DNA of 57,297 nucleotides from an uncultured Clostridium sp. (GTDB lineage Bacteria > Bacillota > Clostridia > Clostridiales > Clostridiaceae). This document shows, piece after piece, positions 19,299-28,235 of the stretch (position 1 is its first letter; each line of letters opens with the position of its first letter). Under the pieces are notes generated by a model. The model was not told the origin of the DNA. It saw nothing but the letters and a program-made list of their open reading frames with translations, and did no database searches. The stretch spans positions 1 through 57,297 of the forward strand of contig NZ_CAAGHK010000089.1 of NCBI RefSeq assembly GCF_900769625.1, given 5' to 3'. A program made the translations under genes and the position numbers.

Positions 19299-21485
19299 AT
19301 GAGTAAAACATTAGTATTAGCAGAGAAGCCATCAGTGGGCAGAGATTTAGCAAAAGTTTTAAAATGTAATCAAAATAAAGGTTCATATATTGAAGGCAGC
19401 AAATATGTAGTTACATGGGCAATGGGACACCTGGTAGGTCTGATGGATCCTGAGGGATATGATAATAAATATAAACAATGGAGCATGGAAACATTGCCAA
19501 TGCTTCCAAAGCACATGAAACTTACAGTCCTTAAAAAGACAGGAAAGCAGTTCAATGAAGTAAAGAAACAGCTTATGAGAAGTGATATTTCAGACATTGT
19601 TATCGCAACAGATGCCGGAAGAGAAGGAGAACTTGTAGCACGATGGATTTTAGAAAAAACAGGTGTCAGAAAGCCAGTACAGAGATTATGGATTTCATCA
19701 CAGACTGAAAAGGCAATTCTTGATGGATTCAGAAACCTTAAACCAGGAAAGAATTATGAAAACCTATATAAGGCAGCTGTATGCAGAGCTGAAGCAGACT
19801 GGCTTGTTGGACTTAATGTTACAAGAGCACTTACATGTAAATACAATGCACAGCTTTCAGCAGGACGTGTACAGTCACCGACACTGGCAATGATTGTTCA
19901 AAGAGAAGAAGAAATAAAGAACTTTAAACCAAAGACATATTATACAATTGAAGCAAAGACTAAGGGCTTCAATTTGTCATGGGTAAATAAATATAATAAT
20001 TCAAGAATCTTTGATGAAGAATTTGCACTGAAAATAAGTTCAAAGCTTAAAGGTTCAAAAAGTGAAATTGTTAATATTAGCGAATCAGCCAAGAAGAAAT
20101 TTTCACCAGCTCTTTATGACCTGACTGAACTTCAGAGAGATGCCAACAAGATATATGGATATTCAGCAAAACAGACATTAAACATTATGCAGAGATTATA
20201 TGAAAATTATAAGATACTGACATATCCAAGAACTGATTCAAGATACATTACAACTGACATTGTAGCAACACTTCCTGAAAGATTGAAGGCTGTATCTACT
20301 GGTGGGTACAGAGCAGCAGCATCAGAAATCTTAAAGGAAAAAATTAAAGTACATAAAGGATTTGTTGATAATTCCAAGGTAAGTGATCACCATGCGATAA
20401 TTCCAACAGAAGAAAGACCAAATATTTCATCATTGTCATCAGATGAAAGAAAGATATATGATCTTGTAGTGAAGAGATTTTTAAGCGTAATGCTTCCACC
20501 ATTTGAATACATCCAGACTACAATTGAAGTAAATGCTCAGGGTGAAAAGCTGATAGCAAAAGGAAAAGTTATCAAATCAAAAGGATGGAAGATGCTTTAT
20601 GACCGACTTGATGATGATAATGCAGAAGAAGATATCAAGGAACAGGATCTTCCAATATTAAACAAGGGTGACGTCGTTGCTATTGAAAATGTTAATTTGA
20701 AAAAGGGTGAAACAAAACCATCGGCAAGATTTACAGAAGCAACACTTTTATCGGCAATGGAAAATCCGCATAAATATATTTCGGTAAATAAGGAAGCTGC
20801 CAAGACATTAGGTGAAACAGGGGGACTTGGTACAGTTGCAACTAGAGCTGATATAATTGAAAAGCTGTTCAATTCTTTTGTAATCGAAAAGAGAGGAAAG
20901 GAAATTATACCAACATCAAAAGGAAAACAGCTGATAGAGTTAGTGCCTGCTGATTTAAAGTCACCACTGCTGACAGCAAAATGGGAAAGCCAGCTTGATG
21001 AAATTGCCAAAGGAAAAAGAGATGATCATTCATTTGTAAAAGAAATGAAGAATTACTCAGTTGCCCTTGTTGAAGATGTAAAATGTGCAAGCAGCAAGTT
21101 TGTCTACGATAATAAAACAGGAAAGAAATGTCCTGACTGTGGCAAGTATCTTCTTGAAGTTAAAGGGAAGAATGGTACAATGAACATCTGCCAGGATAGG
21201 GAATGTGGATACAGAGAGAATGTTTCCAGAGTGACAAATGCAAGATGTCCCGAATGTAAGAAAAAACTTGAACTTCGTGGACATGGAGATGGTTCAATAT
21301 ACGTATGTCCAGGTGCAAACTGTAACTTCAGGGAAAAGGCTTCTGTTTTCAAAAAGAGATTTGAAAAAGGCGGCAAGATAGATAAGAGAGAAGTCAATAA
21401 GATAATACACAAGATGAAGAAAGAAGCAGAACAGGAAGCTATGAGCGATAATCCATTTGCAGCTTTACTTGGTAAGATTGATTAG
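19299..21485 (+). CDS. topB: DNA topoisomerase III
   Basis: 728-residue type IA topoisomerase that relaxes or decatenates DNA by passing strands through a transient 5'-phosphotyrosine break. The N-terminal TOPRIM domain starts VLAEKPSVGRDLAKVL and has the acidic DAGREGELVARWI motif near residue 105. The catalytic tyrosine is Tyr309 in YPRTDSRYI. SAGRVQSPTLAM is the family signature near residue 188. The C-terminus has two zinc-ribbon motifs (KCPDCGKYL...CQDREC and RCPECKKKL...CPGANC). AAGGAG precedes the ATG. Many clostridial genomes carry this chromosomal form; the two zinc ribbons are also seen in plasmid-type TopB. Confidence 0.93.
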   Translation: MSKTLVLAEKPSVGRDLAKVLKCNQNKGSYIEGSKYVVTWAMGHLVGLMDPEGYDNKYKQWSMETLPMLPKHMKLTVLKKTGKQFNEVKKQLMRSDISDIVIATDAGREGELVARWILEKTGVRKPVQRLWISSQTEKAILDGFRNLKPGKNYENLYKAAVCRAEADWLVGLNVTRALTCKYNAQLSAGRVQSPTLAMIVQREEEIKNFKPKTYYTIEAKTKGFNLSWVNKYNNSRIFDEEFALKISSKLKGSKSEIVNISESAKKKFSPALYDLTELQRDANKIYGYSAKQTLNIMQRLYENYKILTYPRTDSRYITTDIVATLPERLKAVSTGGYRAAASEILKEKIKVHKGFVDNSKVSDHHAIIPTEERPNISSLSSDERKIYDLVVKRFLSVMLPPFEYIQTTIEVNAQGEKLIAKGKVIKSKGWKMLYDRLDDDNAEEDIKEQDLPILNKGDVVAIENVNLKKGETKPSARFTEATLLSAMENPHKYISVNKEAAKTLGETGGLGTVATRADIIEKLFNSFVIEKRGKEIIPTSKGKQLIELVPADLKSPLLTAKWESQLDEIAKGKRDDHSFVKEMKNYSVALVEDVKCASSKFVYDNKTGKKCPDCGKYLLEVKGKNGTMNICQDRECGYRENVSRVTNARCPECKKKLELRGHGDGSIYVCPGANCNFREKASVFKKRFEKGGKIDKREVNKIIHKMKKEAEQEAMSDNPFAALLGKID

Positions 21486-21526
21486 TTTAGCAGCTAAGTT
21501 AATTAAATACAGACAATAAAGTATAG

Positions 21527-21682
21527 TTAAATTAAAAAATATAAAATAGAAACGGCTTCCTGTATATTTAAGGAGGCCGTTTTAGGATTGTCCTTGACCA
21601 TCTTATAGATATTACTGCCCATTTCTGTATCTAAGGCATCTTTTTCAAAAATAACTCTTTTGGGATTAAATACAATTATCAC
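21527..21682 (-). pseudogene. splB: N-terminal fragment of spore photoproduct lyase
   Basis: Reading the minus strand from 21682, the frame contains FNPKRVIFEKDALDTEMG followed by SNIYKMVKDN, which matches the conserved beginning of spore photoproduct lyase (F-PKRVIFE-DAL---G--IY). The similarity stops after about 32 residues (near 21588), and the frame then runs through the topB terminator to a TAA at 21527. The remaining ~300 residues, including the radical-SAM cysteines, are absent. SplB repairs the UV-induced spore thymine dimer. This copy cannot be functional; a complete one may exist elsewhere. Confidence 0.7.
21549..21583. terminator. Terminator after topB
   Basis: AAACGGCTTCCT pairs with AGGAGGCCGTTTT across a short loop, with a T-run. 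It now lies inside the frame of the splB remnant, so the lyase sequence was probably lost by a deletion ending here. Confidence 0.7.
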
Positions 21683-21689
21683 TTCCTAT

Positions 21690-22164
21690 ATAGATTTAAA
21701 TTTATTTATATTATTTGCTGATTTCTTATTTAATATTAGAAAAATAATTTTTTCTTTTTGTAACTGAATAATCAAAAATTATAATAAAACTTATGCATAT
21801 AACTGATAAATTATCAAAATATGAATCAGAAACAGTTATGATATAACTCAAAAGTGTTACAGACTGTTTTAGATATTCATAATATTTTTTTATTATGAGT
21901 TATAATATCAATTGATAAGAGCAATCAATATTTAATTTAATAGTAAATAGCTGATTAAAAATGACAGTGACCAGTTTATAACATGTTCAACCTGTTTAAT
22001 TCACAAAAAACATTCTATAAGAATATATTAATCTTAACAGTGTATATTCAATTGAGAATAAGACTATACAAATGATGTAGTCATATTTAAACAGATATTA
22101 TTAAGAGTTTATATTAAAAATTGAATAACTGAATAAAAAATAAATTAAAGCTGGAGGAAAGAAT
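21690..22164. other. AT-rich intergenic region
   Basis: About 475 bases between the splB remnant and the CDF gene. I see no further lyase sequence, promoter or RNA gene that I can support. Confidence 0.4.
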
Positions 22165-23037
22165 ATGGAAAATGAACGACTAAAGATTGGACTTAAGGTG
22201 AGTATAAATACTATAATCGGAAATGCAGTACTTTCTATACTTAAATTAATATGTGGTTTTGCCGGCAGAAGCTCGGCAATGATTGCTGATGCAATACATT
22301 CTCTTTCAGACGTATTTACAACTATTGGAGTTATAATTGGCTTAAAACTTTCAAGCAAGAAGGCTGATAAGGGTCATCCGTATGGACATGAGAGAATTGA
22401 AAGCATTACTTCATTATTTCTTTCGATTATGCTTTTTATTGTCGCAATTGGAATAGGCTATTCTGGAATTAAGAACATAATAAGCAATGATTATAAAACA
22501 CCGGGAGTTATTGCAATTGGTGCGGCCATAATTTCAATTTTATCTAAAGAAGCAATGTATTTCTATACTATAAAATATGCTAAAAAGATTAATAGTTCTT
22601 CTTTAAAAGCAGATGCCTGGCATCACAGGTCTGATTCACTTTCATCAGTAGGTGCTCTTATAGGAATTGTCGGAGCAAGAATGGGTTATCCTGTTTTAGA
22701 TCCAATTGTTGCAGTTATAATATGTATTATAATAGTCAAAGTATCATATGATATATGCGGTCAGAGTATTGAACAGCTGATAGATGCATCAGCAAGTGAT
22801 GAAGAAGTTAAGGTTATCAGAAGAAAAATACAAAATATTGATGGTGTAATTAGAATAGATAATTTAAAAACAAGACAATATGCCAATAAATTATATGTTG
22901 ATGTAGATATAAGTGTTGATTCTAAAATTTCAGTTGAAAAAGGACATGAAATAGCTGTCAGAGTGCATCAATATATAGAAGAGGATAAAGCTGTAAAACA
23001 CTGTATGGTACACGTAAATCCATATACGGGTAAATAG
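22165..23037 (+). CDS. Cation diffusion facilitator (metal exporter)
   Basis: 290-residue CDF-family transporter exporting divalent metals (Zn, Mn, Fe or Co) in exchange for protons. Six membrane segments are expected. Metal-site features are the early AMIADAIHSLSDVFTT (HxxxD), the KGHPYGHERIES loop near residue 71, and WHHRSDSLSSVGALIG (HxxxD) near residue 152. The C-terminal ~85 residues form the cytoplasmic metal-sensing domain (DGVIRIDNLKTRQYANKLYVDVDI). A good GAGGAAAG site supports the ATG. The metal cannot be read from sequence; the motif resembles MamM/FieF-like members more than ZitB. Confidence 0.88.
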   Translation: MENERLKIGLKVSINTIIGNAVLSILKLICGFAGRSSAMIADAIHSLSDVFTTIGVIIGLKLSSKKADKGHPYGHERIESITSLFLSIMLFIVAIGIGYSGIKNIISNDYKTPGVIAIGAAIISILSKEAMYFYTIKYAKKINSSSLKADAWHHRSDSLSSVGALIGIVGARMGYPVLDPIVAVIICIIIVKVSYDICGQSIEQLIDASASDEEVKVIRRKIQNIDGVIRIDNLKTRQYANKLYVDVDISVDSKISVEKGHEIAVRVHQYIEEDKAVKHCMVHVNPYTGK

Positions 23038-23115
23038 CATATTTGATGATATGAGGCTGCTAATATAAAATTAATTATAATAGCAGCTAAAATTACTGAA
23101 AAAGAGGATAAATAA

Positions 23116-23241
23116 ATGAACAAAATTAAATTAAACAAACCCCAATTTATTGATTAGTTAGAAGATATAGAGGATTGCTATAAAGAAATGGTATTATATT
23201 GTCTTGTTATTATAACATTCATACACAATAAGCACAAATGA
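23116..23241 (+). pseudogene. Possible small gene with an in-frame stop
   Basis: An ATG behind AAAGAGG opens a frame that meets a TAG at codon 14 and then continues protein-like (LEDIEDCYKEMVLYCLVII) to a TGA at 23239. Reading through would give about 41 residues. The family is unknown; it may be chance. Confidence 0.25.
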
Positions 23242-23300
23242 GTTAAAACTATATTAATTTTAATTTATTAAAATATAATTTAATAAAATCAAAATTTTTA

Positions 23301-23335
23301 TTGACAAATAATTATTATTGATTAATAATAATTAT
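23301..23335 (+). promoter_or_regulatory. Promoter overlapped by a perfect AT palindrome (Fur-like)
   Basis: TTGACA at 23301-23306 is followed at 17 bases by AATAAT. A 12-bp perfect inverted repeat (ATAATTATTATT, 4 bases, AATAATAATTAT) covers the spacer and -10. Alternating AT-rich palindromes over promoters are typical of Fur-family iron operators in clostridia, but in such an AT-rich region this is only suggestive. The next gene, ferredoxin, starts about 290 bases downstream. Confidence 0.35.
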
Positions 23336-23623
23336 GAAAGTCAAATAATTATTAACGGCTCAGATGTAATTTATATATAGAATTTATGTTTATTGAATCG
23401 TAGAGAAGTATAATCTCACCATTTCTGCGCCTTTAAATTATTATTTTACTGTACTTATAAATACTTGAGTCAACGACTTTATAATAACTGTTGAAATATA
23501 AATTAATAATTTTAATTTATATATCTTTATGTATCCAGAAGAGTATTTGTGGAAAAGAAACAGCAGCAAGTCTAAGACTTATATTCAAGAAACTAAGAAG
23601 AGTGTGTCTAGGAGGGAATAAAA

Positions 23624-23806
23624 ATGAAAGCATTTGTTGATGAAAATACATGTATCTGTTGTGGATTATGCGAAGGAATCTGTTCAGAAGTTTTTACAAC
23701 TGAAACTGGAGTTGCAGTTGCAGGTGTAGTAGAATCAGAACATGAAGATGATGTAAGAGAAGCTTGTGACAGCTGTCCAGTTGCTGCAATCACAATAGAA
23801 GAATAA
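23624..23806 (+). CDS. Single-cluster 4Fe-4S ferredoxin
   Basis: 60-residue small acidic electron carrier. Cysteines in CICCGLCEGIC and the later CDSCP provide the four ligands for one 4Fe-4S cluster (C-x2-C-x2-C ... C). It resembles the one-cluster ferredoxins of thermophiles and clostridia, not the 2[4Fe-4S] type. AGGAGGG precedes the ATG. It is followed by a BFD-like protein, so the pair may handle iron-sulfur electron transfer. Confidence 0.88.
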   Translation: MKAFVDENTCICCGLCEGICSEVFTTETGVAVAGVVESEHEDDVREACDSCPVAAITIEE

Positions 23807-23889
23807 AATATAAAACGTAATATATTTATAAAATGTGGATCTTATTATAAATATTAGAACAAAAGATAAATATAAAGGGAGTGTCATTT

Positions 23890-24060
23890 ATGTCAAACGT
23901 ATGTATATGTAAAAAAGTGACTGAAGAAGAAATCATCAAAGCTGTTAAAGATGGTGCAAAGACTTTTGATGAAGTTAAAGAAGCAACTAAAGCTGGAGCA
24001 GGTTGCTGCAAAGGTGGAAGATGTAAGTCTAAGATAATTGAAATTATTCAAAATAACTAG
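23890..24060 (+). CDS. BFD-like [2Fe-2S]-binding protein
   Basis: 56-residue protein matching the BFD-type [2Fe-2S] domain: CICKKVTEEEI near the start and GAGCCKGGRC near the end supply the cysteine ligands (C-x-C ... C-C variant). Similar domains are found in bacterioferritin-associated ferredoxin and NirB. AAGGGAG at 23875-23881 is spaced 8 bases from the ATG. It lies about 80 bases after the ferredoxin gene and is probably co-transcribed. The role is inferred as a redox or iron-release partner. Confidence 0.8.
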   Translation: MSNVCICKKVTEEEIIKAVKDGAKTFDEVKEATKAGAGCCKGGRCKSKIIEIIQNN

Positions 24061-24126
24061 TTTTAAAATTAATATTTTAACCCCATTAATCTTATTTTAT
24101 TACAATTCTTAAAAATAACAAACAGT

Positions 24127-24196
24127 AAAACATGAGTATATTGATAAACAGCGCTTGTTTTATAATCAGCAGTTAATCATTAAACTCATGTTTTTT
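24127..24196. terminator. Terminator after the ferredoxin/BFD pair
   Basis: AAAACATGAG (24127-24136) pairs with CTCATGTTTT (24185-24194), followed by a T-run. An inner hairpin is also possible. Confidence 0.6.
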
Positions 24197-24319
24197 ATTT
24201 CATAGAAATGTACTGTTTTAAGAATTAGATAATTACAACAGATAGTGATGATAAAATAAAACTAATAATTAAGGTTTTCCAATAGAACAAAATGCAGGTG
24301 CTGTATATAGAATTAATTA

Positions 24320-26962
24320 TTAATTCAATGGTTCAATAGTTATGGATGATATTATATCCATTATCTTTTGAATATTTTCATCCAATAAAGATAATCTGTT
24401 ATTAATTAGATTTATTTCCTGAGTATTATCTACACTTTCTGTTGCTGAATGGTGAGAGTTCAGGACAGTATCCTTAAAAGCATTGAAGTCTGATTTTAAT
24501 AAATTAAGGTTTTCAGATATAGGAAGTACGATGCTTTTTAATTTTACTATTTCGCGATTTAAGTCTAAGAAGTTCTGTGAAAGAACTACTGAACTGTTTT
24601 CAAATAAATCTAATTTGGAATTTAAATTCTCAAAATTAGATAATTTGCTGTTTAGTTTTTCCAGAGAATCAGAAATAGATTTATAATATGTTTCATTTGT
24701 ACTGTTTGAAGATTTAATCTTAAGACTATTATTATCAAGAAGCTGCATCATGTTTATGATATTTTCATTTACTGATGACAAATAATTATCATTGTGTATT
24801 TTAGAAATATTTTCATTGATATTTGAAATTAATTCATTCTGCTTCGATAATGAGCTGTTTAATGCTTTATTTACGATATCTTGAACATCGCAAGGTGATA
24901 TATTCTGGGACACTATTTTATTTAAAGCAGATATAGTATCTGAATTCTTTTTAATTTCATTTACCAGTTCTGATTTAACTGAAAATAATACAGACATCTG
25001 AGCTTCATTATCTTTTTGTATCGATGTAATAAAGTTGTTTATTGATTCGAGATCTTTTACAGTAATGACATCATTCATTTTACTTTGTATTGATTCTAAT
25101 TTTGGAATTGATACAGATATATCTTTAATTGCTGTATTTATATCTGTATTTATTGTATACATCATTTTCTGCATTGAAGAAAATGAATCATATCTTGAGT
25201 TCATGTCGTCTATAAAATCTGAAAATGAGCTGTTTAAAGAATTAAATGTATTATTCTGTACATCGATAGCTTTGTTGAGGTTTACTATTAATGTATTTGT
25301 ATCATTAATATCTTCTTTAAAAATAATATTTTTAAAATTTTCCTGTAGGCTGCTTATATTAGATTGTTCCTGGTCAATGATATTTTTTACATCTGTTATA
25401 GAATCTATTACTGTCTGCATATTATCAGTGGTAGGAATATTGGTGGTTATTTCATTTATAATATTAACCGAATCATGTAGTGAAATTAAATTTTCTGATA
25501 AATTATTGATAAAATCATTAGTCTGCATTAAATCTTCAGATGAACATGTTTTGTTGATGTCTGTTTGTATATTATCGAGGAGTGAATTAGTATTTTCAAA
25601 TTTTGTATTGAGTTCAGCAAGTATTGAATTTATATTATTTAAATCACTTTTATCTGTGTTGTTCTGTAATGATTCCTGAAGATTTGAAAGTTCAGCACTC
25701 TGCATATCTAATGTATTTAAGAGCAGAGTAACAAGTGAATTTAATGATGTTATTTCTTCTGAGGTAGAACTGGCAGAAGAAATTTCTTTTATTTCATTTA
25801 AAACTGAATATAAAGATTCGATATTATCTGATAATTTCATAACAGTTTCATTAACTTTTTGAACATCCTCTATCGTACAGTTTTCAGATGTCAGGTTACT
25901 GATTGAGTTAATGACCGAAGATTGCATATCAAGCTTTTGAGATAACTTAATAATCATTGCATTAGTTAAGTCAATATCCTTTACAGAAGACTTTAATGAT
26001 ATTTCTTGATGAAGATTTGAAAACTCATTATTAAAACTTTCAAACTTATTGTTAATGTCGGTGAACATATTGTGGTAAATACTGCCTTTATCAGAGTTTT
26101 TTATATTGTTAAGAAGTTCTGACTGATGTTCCAAGGTGTCTGAAATCTCTGTAAATAGAGTAGGGATATCAAGTTCCCGATTATTTTCATTAGTATAATT
26201 TGTAAAAGAATCATATTTTCTCATATTTTTCTCAGGCATATTATCTTCATGTTCAGTATCATCTTCTGTATTACTGAGGATGTCTTTTTTATTTATATAT
26301 TTATAATCTTCAATCCTATTTTGTGCTTGGTGAGATATCTTGTTCATTTCTTCATCATTAGGTTTTTCATTCATTTCATATGGCCCGTTATCTATTGAAT
26401 TGGTGTCTTTTTTTATTTGATGAAAACTATCATCATCATTTAATTTCAGTCTTAAATAAGGTGGATTTTTTGTATTAAATGAAGCAAATTTAACTATCAT
26501 GTTGGATGTAATATTTATAGGGCCAAAGATAAAATTGTAGTTAACATCGTACTTTGATAGTTCTTTCATGATAGCTGTTATATTTATTTTAATATAAGAA
26601 CCATTTGAATTTTTAGGAATAGTCAGACGGAGCATTTCTGTAGAACCTTGTATAGGGAATGTATGCCAGTTTAAAGCTTTAGTATTTACATGTTCATAAT
26701 TACCGCATATACCTATGTTTTCAAATGATGTGCCTGTATATTGTATATTTTCTACGAAGAGATATAAAGATGCATTTTCTATAATGTCAGGTTTTAAATC
26801 AGAAAGATTAAAACTTAATATTGTTTTATAAATATTTATGCCAATACTTCGATTTCGTATTATACCGGCTGTTAAACTACTGCTTTTTGAAAAAACAGCA
26901 GTAGCATGATATTTATCAACAAATGCTGCACCATTACAATTTATCTGTTTTACATTTATCAT
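24320..26962 (-). CDS. DNRLRE-domain protein with a long coiled-coil, spore-surface candidate
   Basis: 880-residue protein. Residues 1-175 form a beta-rich DNRLRE-like domain (ILSFNLSDLKPDIIENASLYLF and later PPYLRLKL). Residues ~180-240 are a charged linker. From ~240 to the end it is almost all heptad-like helix rich in Asn, Ser, Leu and Ile, with repeated motifs of the type (I/L)xxLNxxL and SLxxNFxxL, suggesting a long parallel coiled-coil or fibre. No signal peptide, so it is not classically secreted; mother-cell-made spore-surface proteins or phage tail fibres would fit. AAGGAG precedes the ATG. It follows the Asp-box gene by 56 bases, on the same strand, probably as an operon. Phage origin is less likely, as no other phage genes are around. 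Confidence 0.6.
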   Translation of the reverse strand: MINVKQINCNGAAFVDKYHATAVFSKSSSLTAGIIRNRSIGINIYKTILSFNLSDLKPDIIENASLYLFVENIQYTGTSFENIGICGNYEHVNTKALNWHTFPIQGSTEMLRLTIPKNSNGSYIKINITAIMKELSKYDVNYNFIFGPINITSNMIVKFASFNTKNPPYLRLKLNDDDSFHQIKKDTNSIDNGPYEMNEKPNDEEMNKISHQAQNRIEDYKYINKKDILSNTEDDTEHEDNMPEKNMRKYDSFTNYTNENNRELDIPTLFTEISDTLEHQSELLNNIKNSDKGSIYHNMFTDINNKFESFNNEFSNLHQEISLKSSVKDIDLTNAMIIKLSQKLDMQSSVINSISNLTSENCTIEDVQKVNETVMKLSDNIESLYSVLNEIKEISSASSTSEEITSLNSLVTLLLNTLDMQSAELSNLQESLQNNTDKSDLNNINSILAELNTKFENTNSLLDNIQTDINKTCSSEDLMQTNDFINNLSENLISLHDSVNIINEITTNIPTTDNMQTVIDSITDVKNIIDQEQSNISSLQENFKNIIFKEDINDTNTLIVNLNKAIDVQNNTFNSLNSSFSDFIDDMNSRYDSFSSMQKMMYTINTDINTAIKDISVSIPKLESIQSKMNDVITVKDLESINNFITSIQKDNEAQMSVLFSVKSELVNEIKKNSDTISALNKIVSQNISPCDVQDIVNKALNSSLSKQNELISNINENISKIHNDNYLSSVNENIINMMQLLDNNSLKIKSSNSTNETYYKSISDSLEKLNSKLSNFENLNSKLDLFENSSVVLSQNFLDLNREIVKLKSIVLPISENLNLLKSDFNAFKDTVLNSHHSATESVDNTQEINLINNRLSLLDENIQKIMDIISSITIEPLN

Positions 26963-27018
26963 TGAATTAACTCCTTATGTGATTTCTAGAAACTATTAAT
27001 ATATAGATAGATATTCAT

Positions 27019-28050
27019 CTATTCTCTGAGTTTATCTATACCAATTAATTTAGTACTATTTTCATACATATATACAGTAAAATAATTAAATAAATTTGAG
27101 TTTTCTTTATTGCTATGATAATTACAGCATTTAAAAGGAAGTTTGTATGAGTCATTAACAAGCATTACTTGGCTCCATGTTCTTCCATAGTCATCAGATA
27201 TGGATATATATAGATTATGATATTCAATCCAGTTGACATATATCTTGTTATTAAGTTCAACTACATTTGGGAACATACAGGCAATTGTACTGCCTATTAC
27301 TTTTGTTACATCTGTATTAAAAGAATTATCATCAATATATCCATTTATGTAAGTACATAAATATTTGCTGGAATTGTTCTCAGAAAATAATATATTATAT
27401 CTATTCTTAGAATCCTTGATAACAGATAGATAAATTTTTGATTTCTTAGAATTAGTTATTTGTATAGGTTTGGACCAGGATTGTGATTGTATACTGAATG
27501 TTGATGTATAAAGCTCTTCAAATCCATCTGTAAGATTGAAATAAAATATTGTGGGAAGATTATAATCATCATATATAACTACAAAATTGGTAAGTATATT
27601 GTATGAAATATTATCTATAGTACTGGTTATCCATTTATTACTTTTTCGATAATGATGGATAAGTGATCCAGTGACAGTATCATTGATATCCATTAAATAG
27701 TATATTATATGAATGCAGTCATCTAAATTCTTTATATATACAAATTTAACAAACTCATATTGAGGATTATAACTGATAATTTTATTCCTTATAATATAAT
27801 TATTTCTGATATTGTAATATATCAGAGAACCGCTTTTATTATTTACTATTCCATAAATGGTGTCGTTCTTCTTTATGTCAAACCAGTAATCTAAAAATGA
27901 GAAATTTCCAGTTAATATTTTTTTTACAGATAATACTTTGAAATTTTGATCATAATTAGATATATTAATTCCGTTATCATAAGAATCTATCTTACACATA
28001 TTGTCATTGGACTTCTGGAGAAGTGTATCAAATTTTCTCATAAAGGTCAT
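27019..28050 (-). CDS. Asp-box (sialidase-like beta-propeller) protein
   Basis: 343-residue protein dominated by short strands with aromatic residues, as in beta-propellers. An Asp-box SDDYGRTWS (residues 285-293) is preceded by YISI, the sialidase/BNR repeat pattern; a degenerate copy QSQSWSKPIQIT occurs near residue 190. No full set of sialidase catalytic residues is visible, so a binding or structural role is more likely than hydrolysis. No signal peptide. GGAGG is 6 bases before the ATG. It leads the minus-strand pair with the coiled-coil gene and diverges from the cysteine-rich gene. Confidence 0.55.
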   Translation of the reverse strand: MTFMRKFDTLLQKSNDNMCKIDSYDNGINISNYDQNFKVLSVKKILTGNFSFLDYWFDIKKNDTIYGIVNNKSGSLIYYNIRNNYIIRNKIISYNPQYEFVKFVYIKNLDDCIHIIYYLMDINDTVTGSLIHHYRKSNKWITSTIDNISYNILTNFVVIYDDYNLPTIFYFNLTDGFEELYTSTFSIQSQSWSKPIQITNSKKSKIYLSVIKDSKNRYNILFSENNSSKYLCTYINGYIDDNSFNTDVTKVIGSTIACMFPNVVELNNKIYVNWIEYHNLYISISDDYGRTWSQVMLVNDSYKLPFKCCNYHSNKENSNLFNYFTVYMYENSTKLIGIDKLRE

Positions 28051-28150
28051 GAAAGTCCTCCATAATTATTTCTTTTAGTATTTATATTAAATAATAGATT
28101 GTTTTATACGTGATGGTTGTTAAAAGATATACCATAAATAGAATTTATGA

Positions 28151-28177
28151 ACAAAGTTATCAAATTATCATAATATA
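28151..28177 (+). promoter_or_regulatory. Consensus sigma-K (late mother-cell sporulation) promoter
   Basis: AC at 28151-28152, exactly 16 bases, then CATAATATA at 28169-28177. This matches the Bacillus subtilis sigma-K consensus (AC, 16-17, CATANNNTA) in every fixed position. It lies about 60 bases before the cysteine-rich protein gene. Confidence 0.6.
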
Positions 28178-28235
28178 CAATATAAGTATAAAATATTGAA
28201 AGGATGCTTTCATATTTTAAGGAGGTAATTTAATA

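Noticed and set aside
20597..21010. 137-codon minus-strand frame in topB
   Set aside because: Antisense to conserved topoisomerase sequence, with no start signals.
25035..25679. 214-codon plus-strand frame inside the coiled-coil gene
   Set aside because: It is the antisense of a repetitive Asn/Ser/Leu-rich sequence, has no ribosome site, and its hydrophobic composition is explained by the complement of those codons.
24320..28050. Phage tail-fibre module
   Set aside because: Coiled-coil and propeller proteins suggest it, but there are no capsid, terminase, portal, holin or integrase genes nearby, and the neighbours are spore- and sugar-related.
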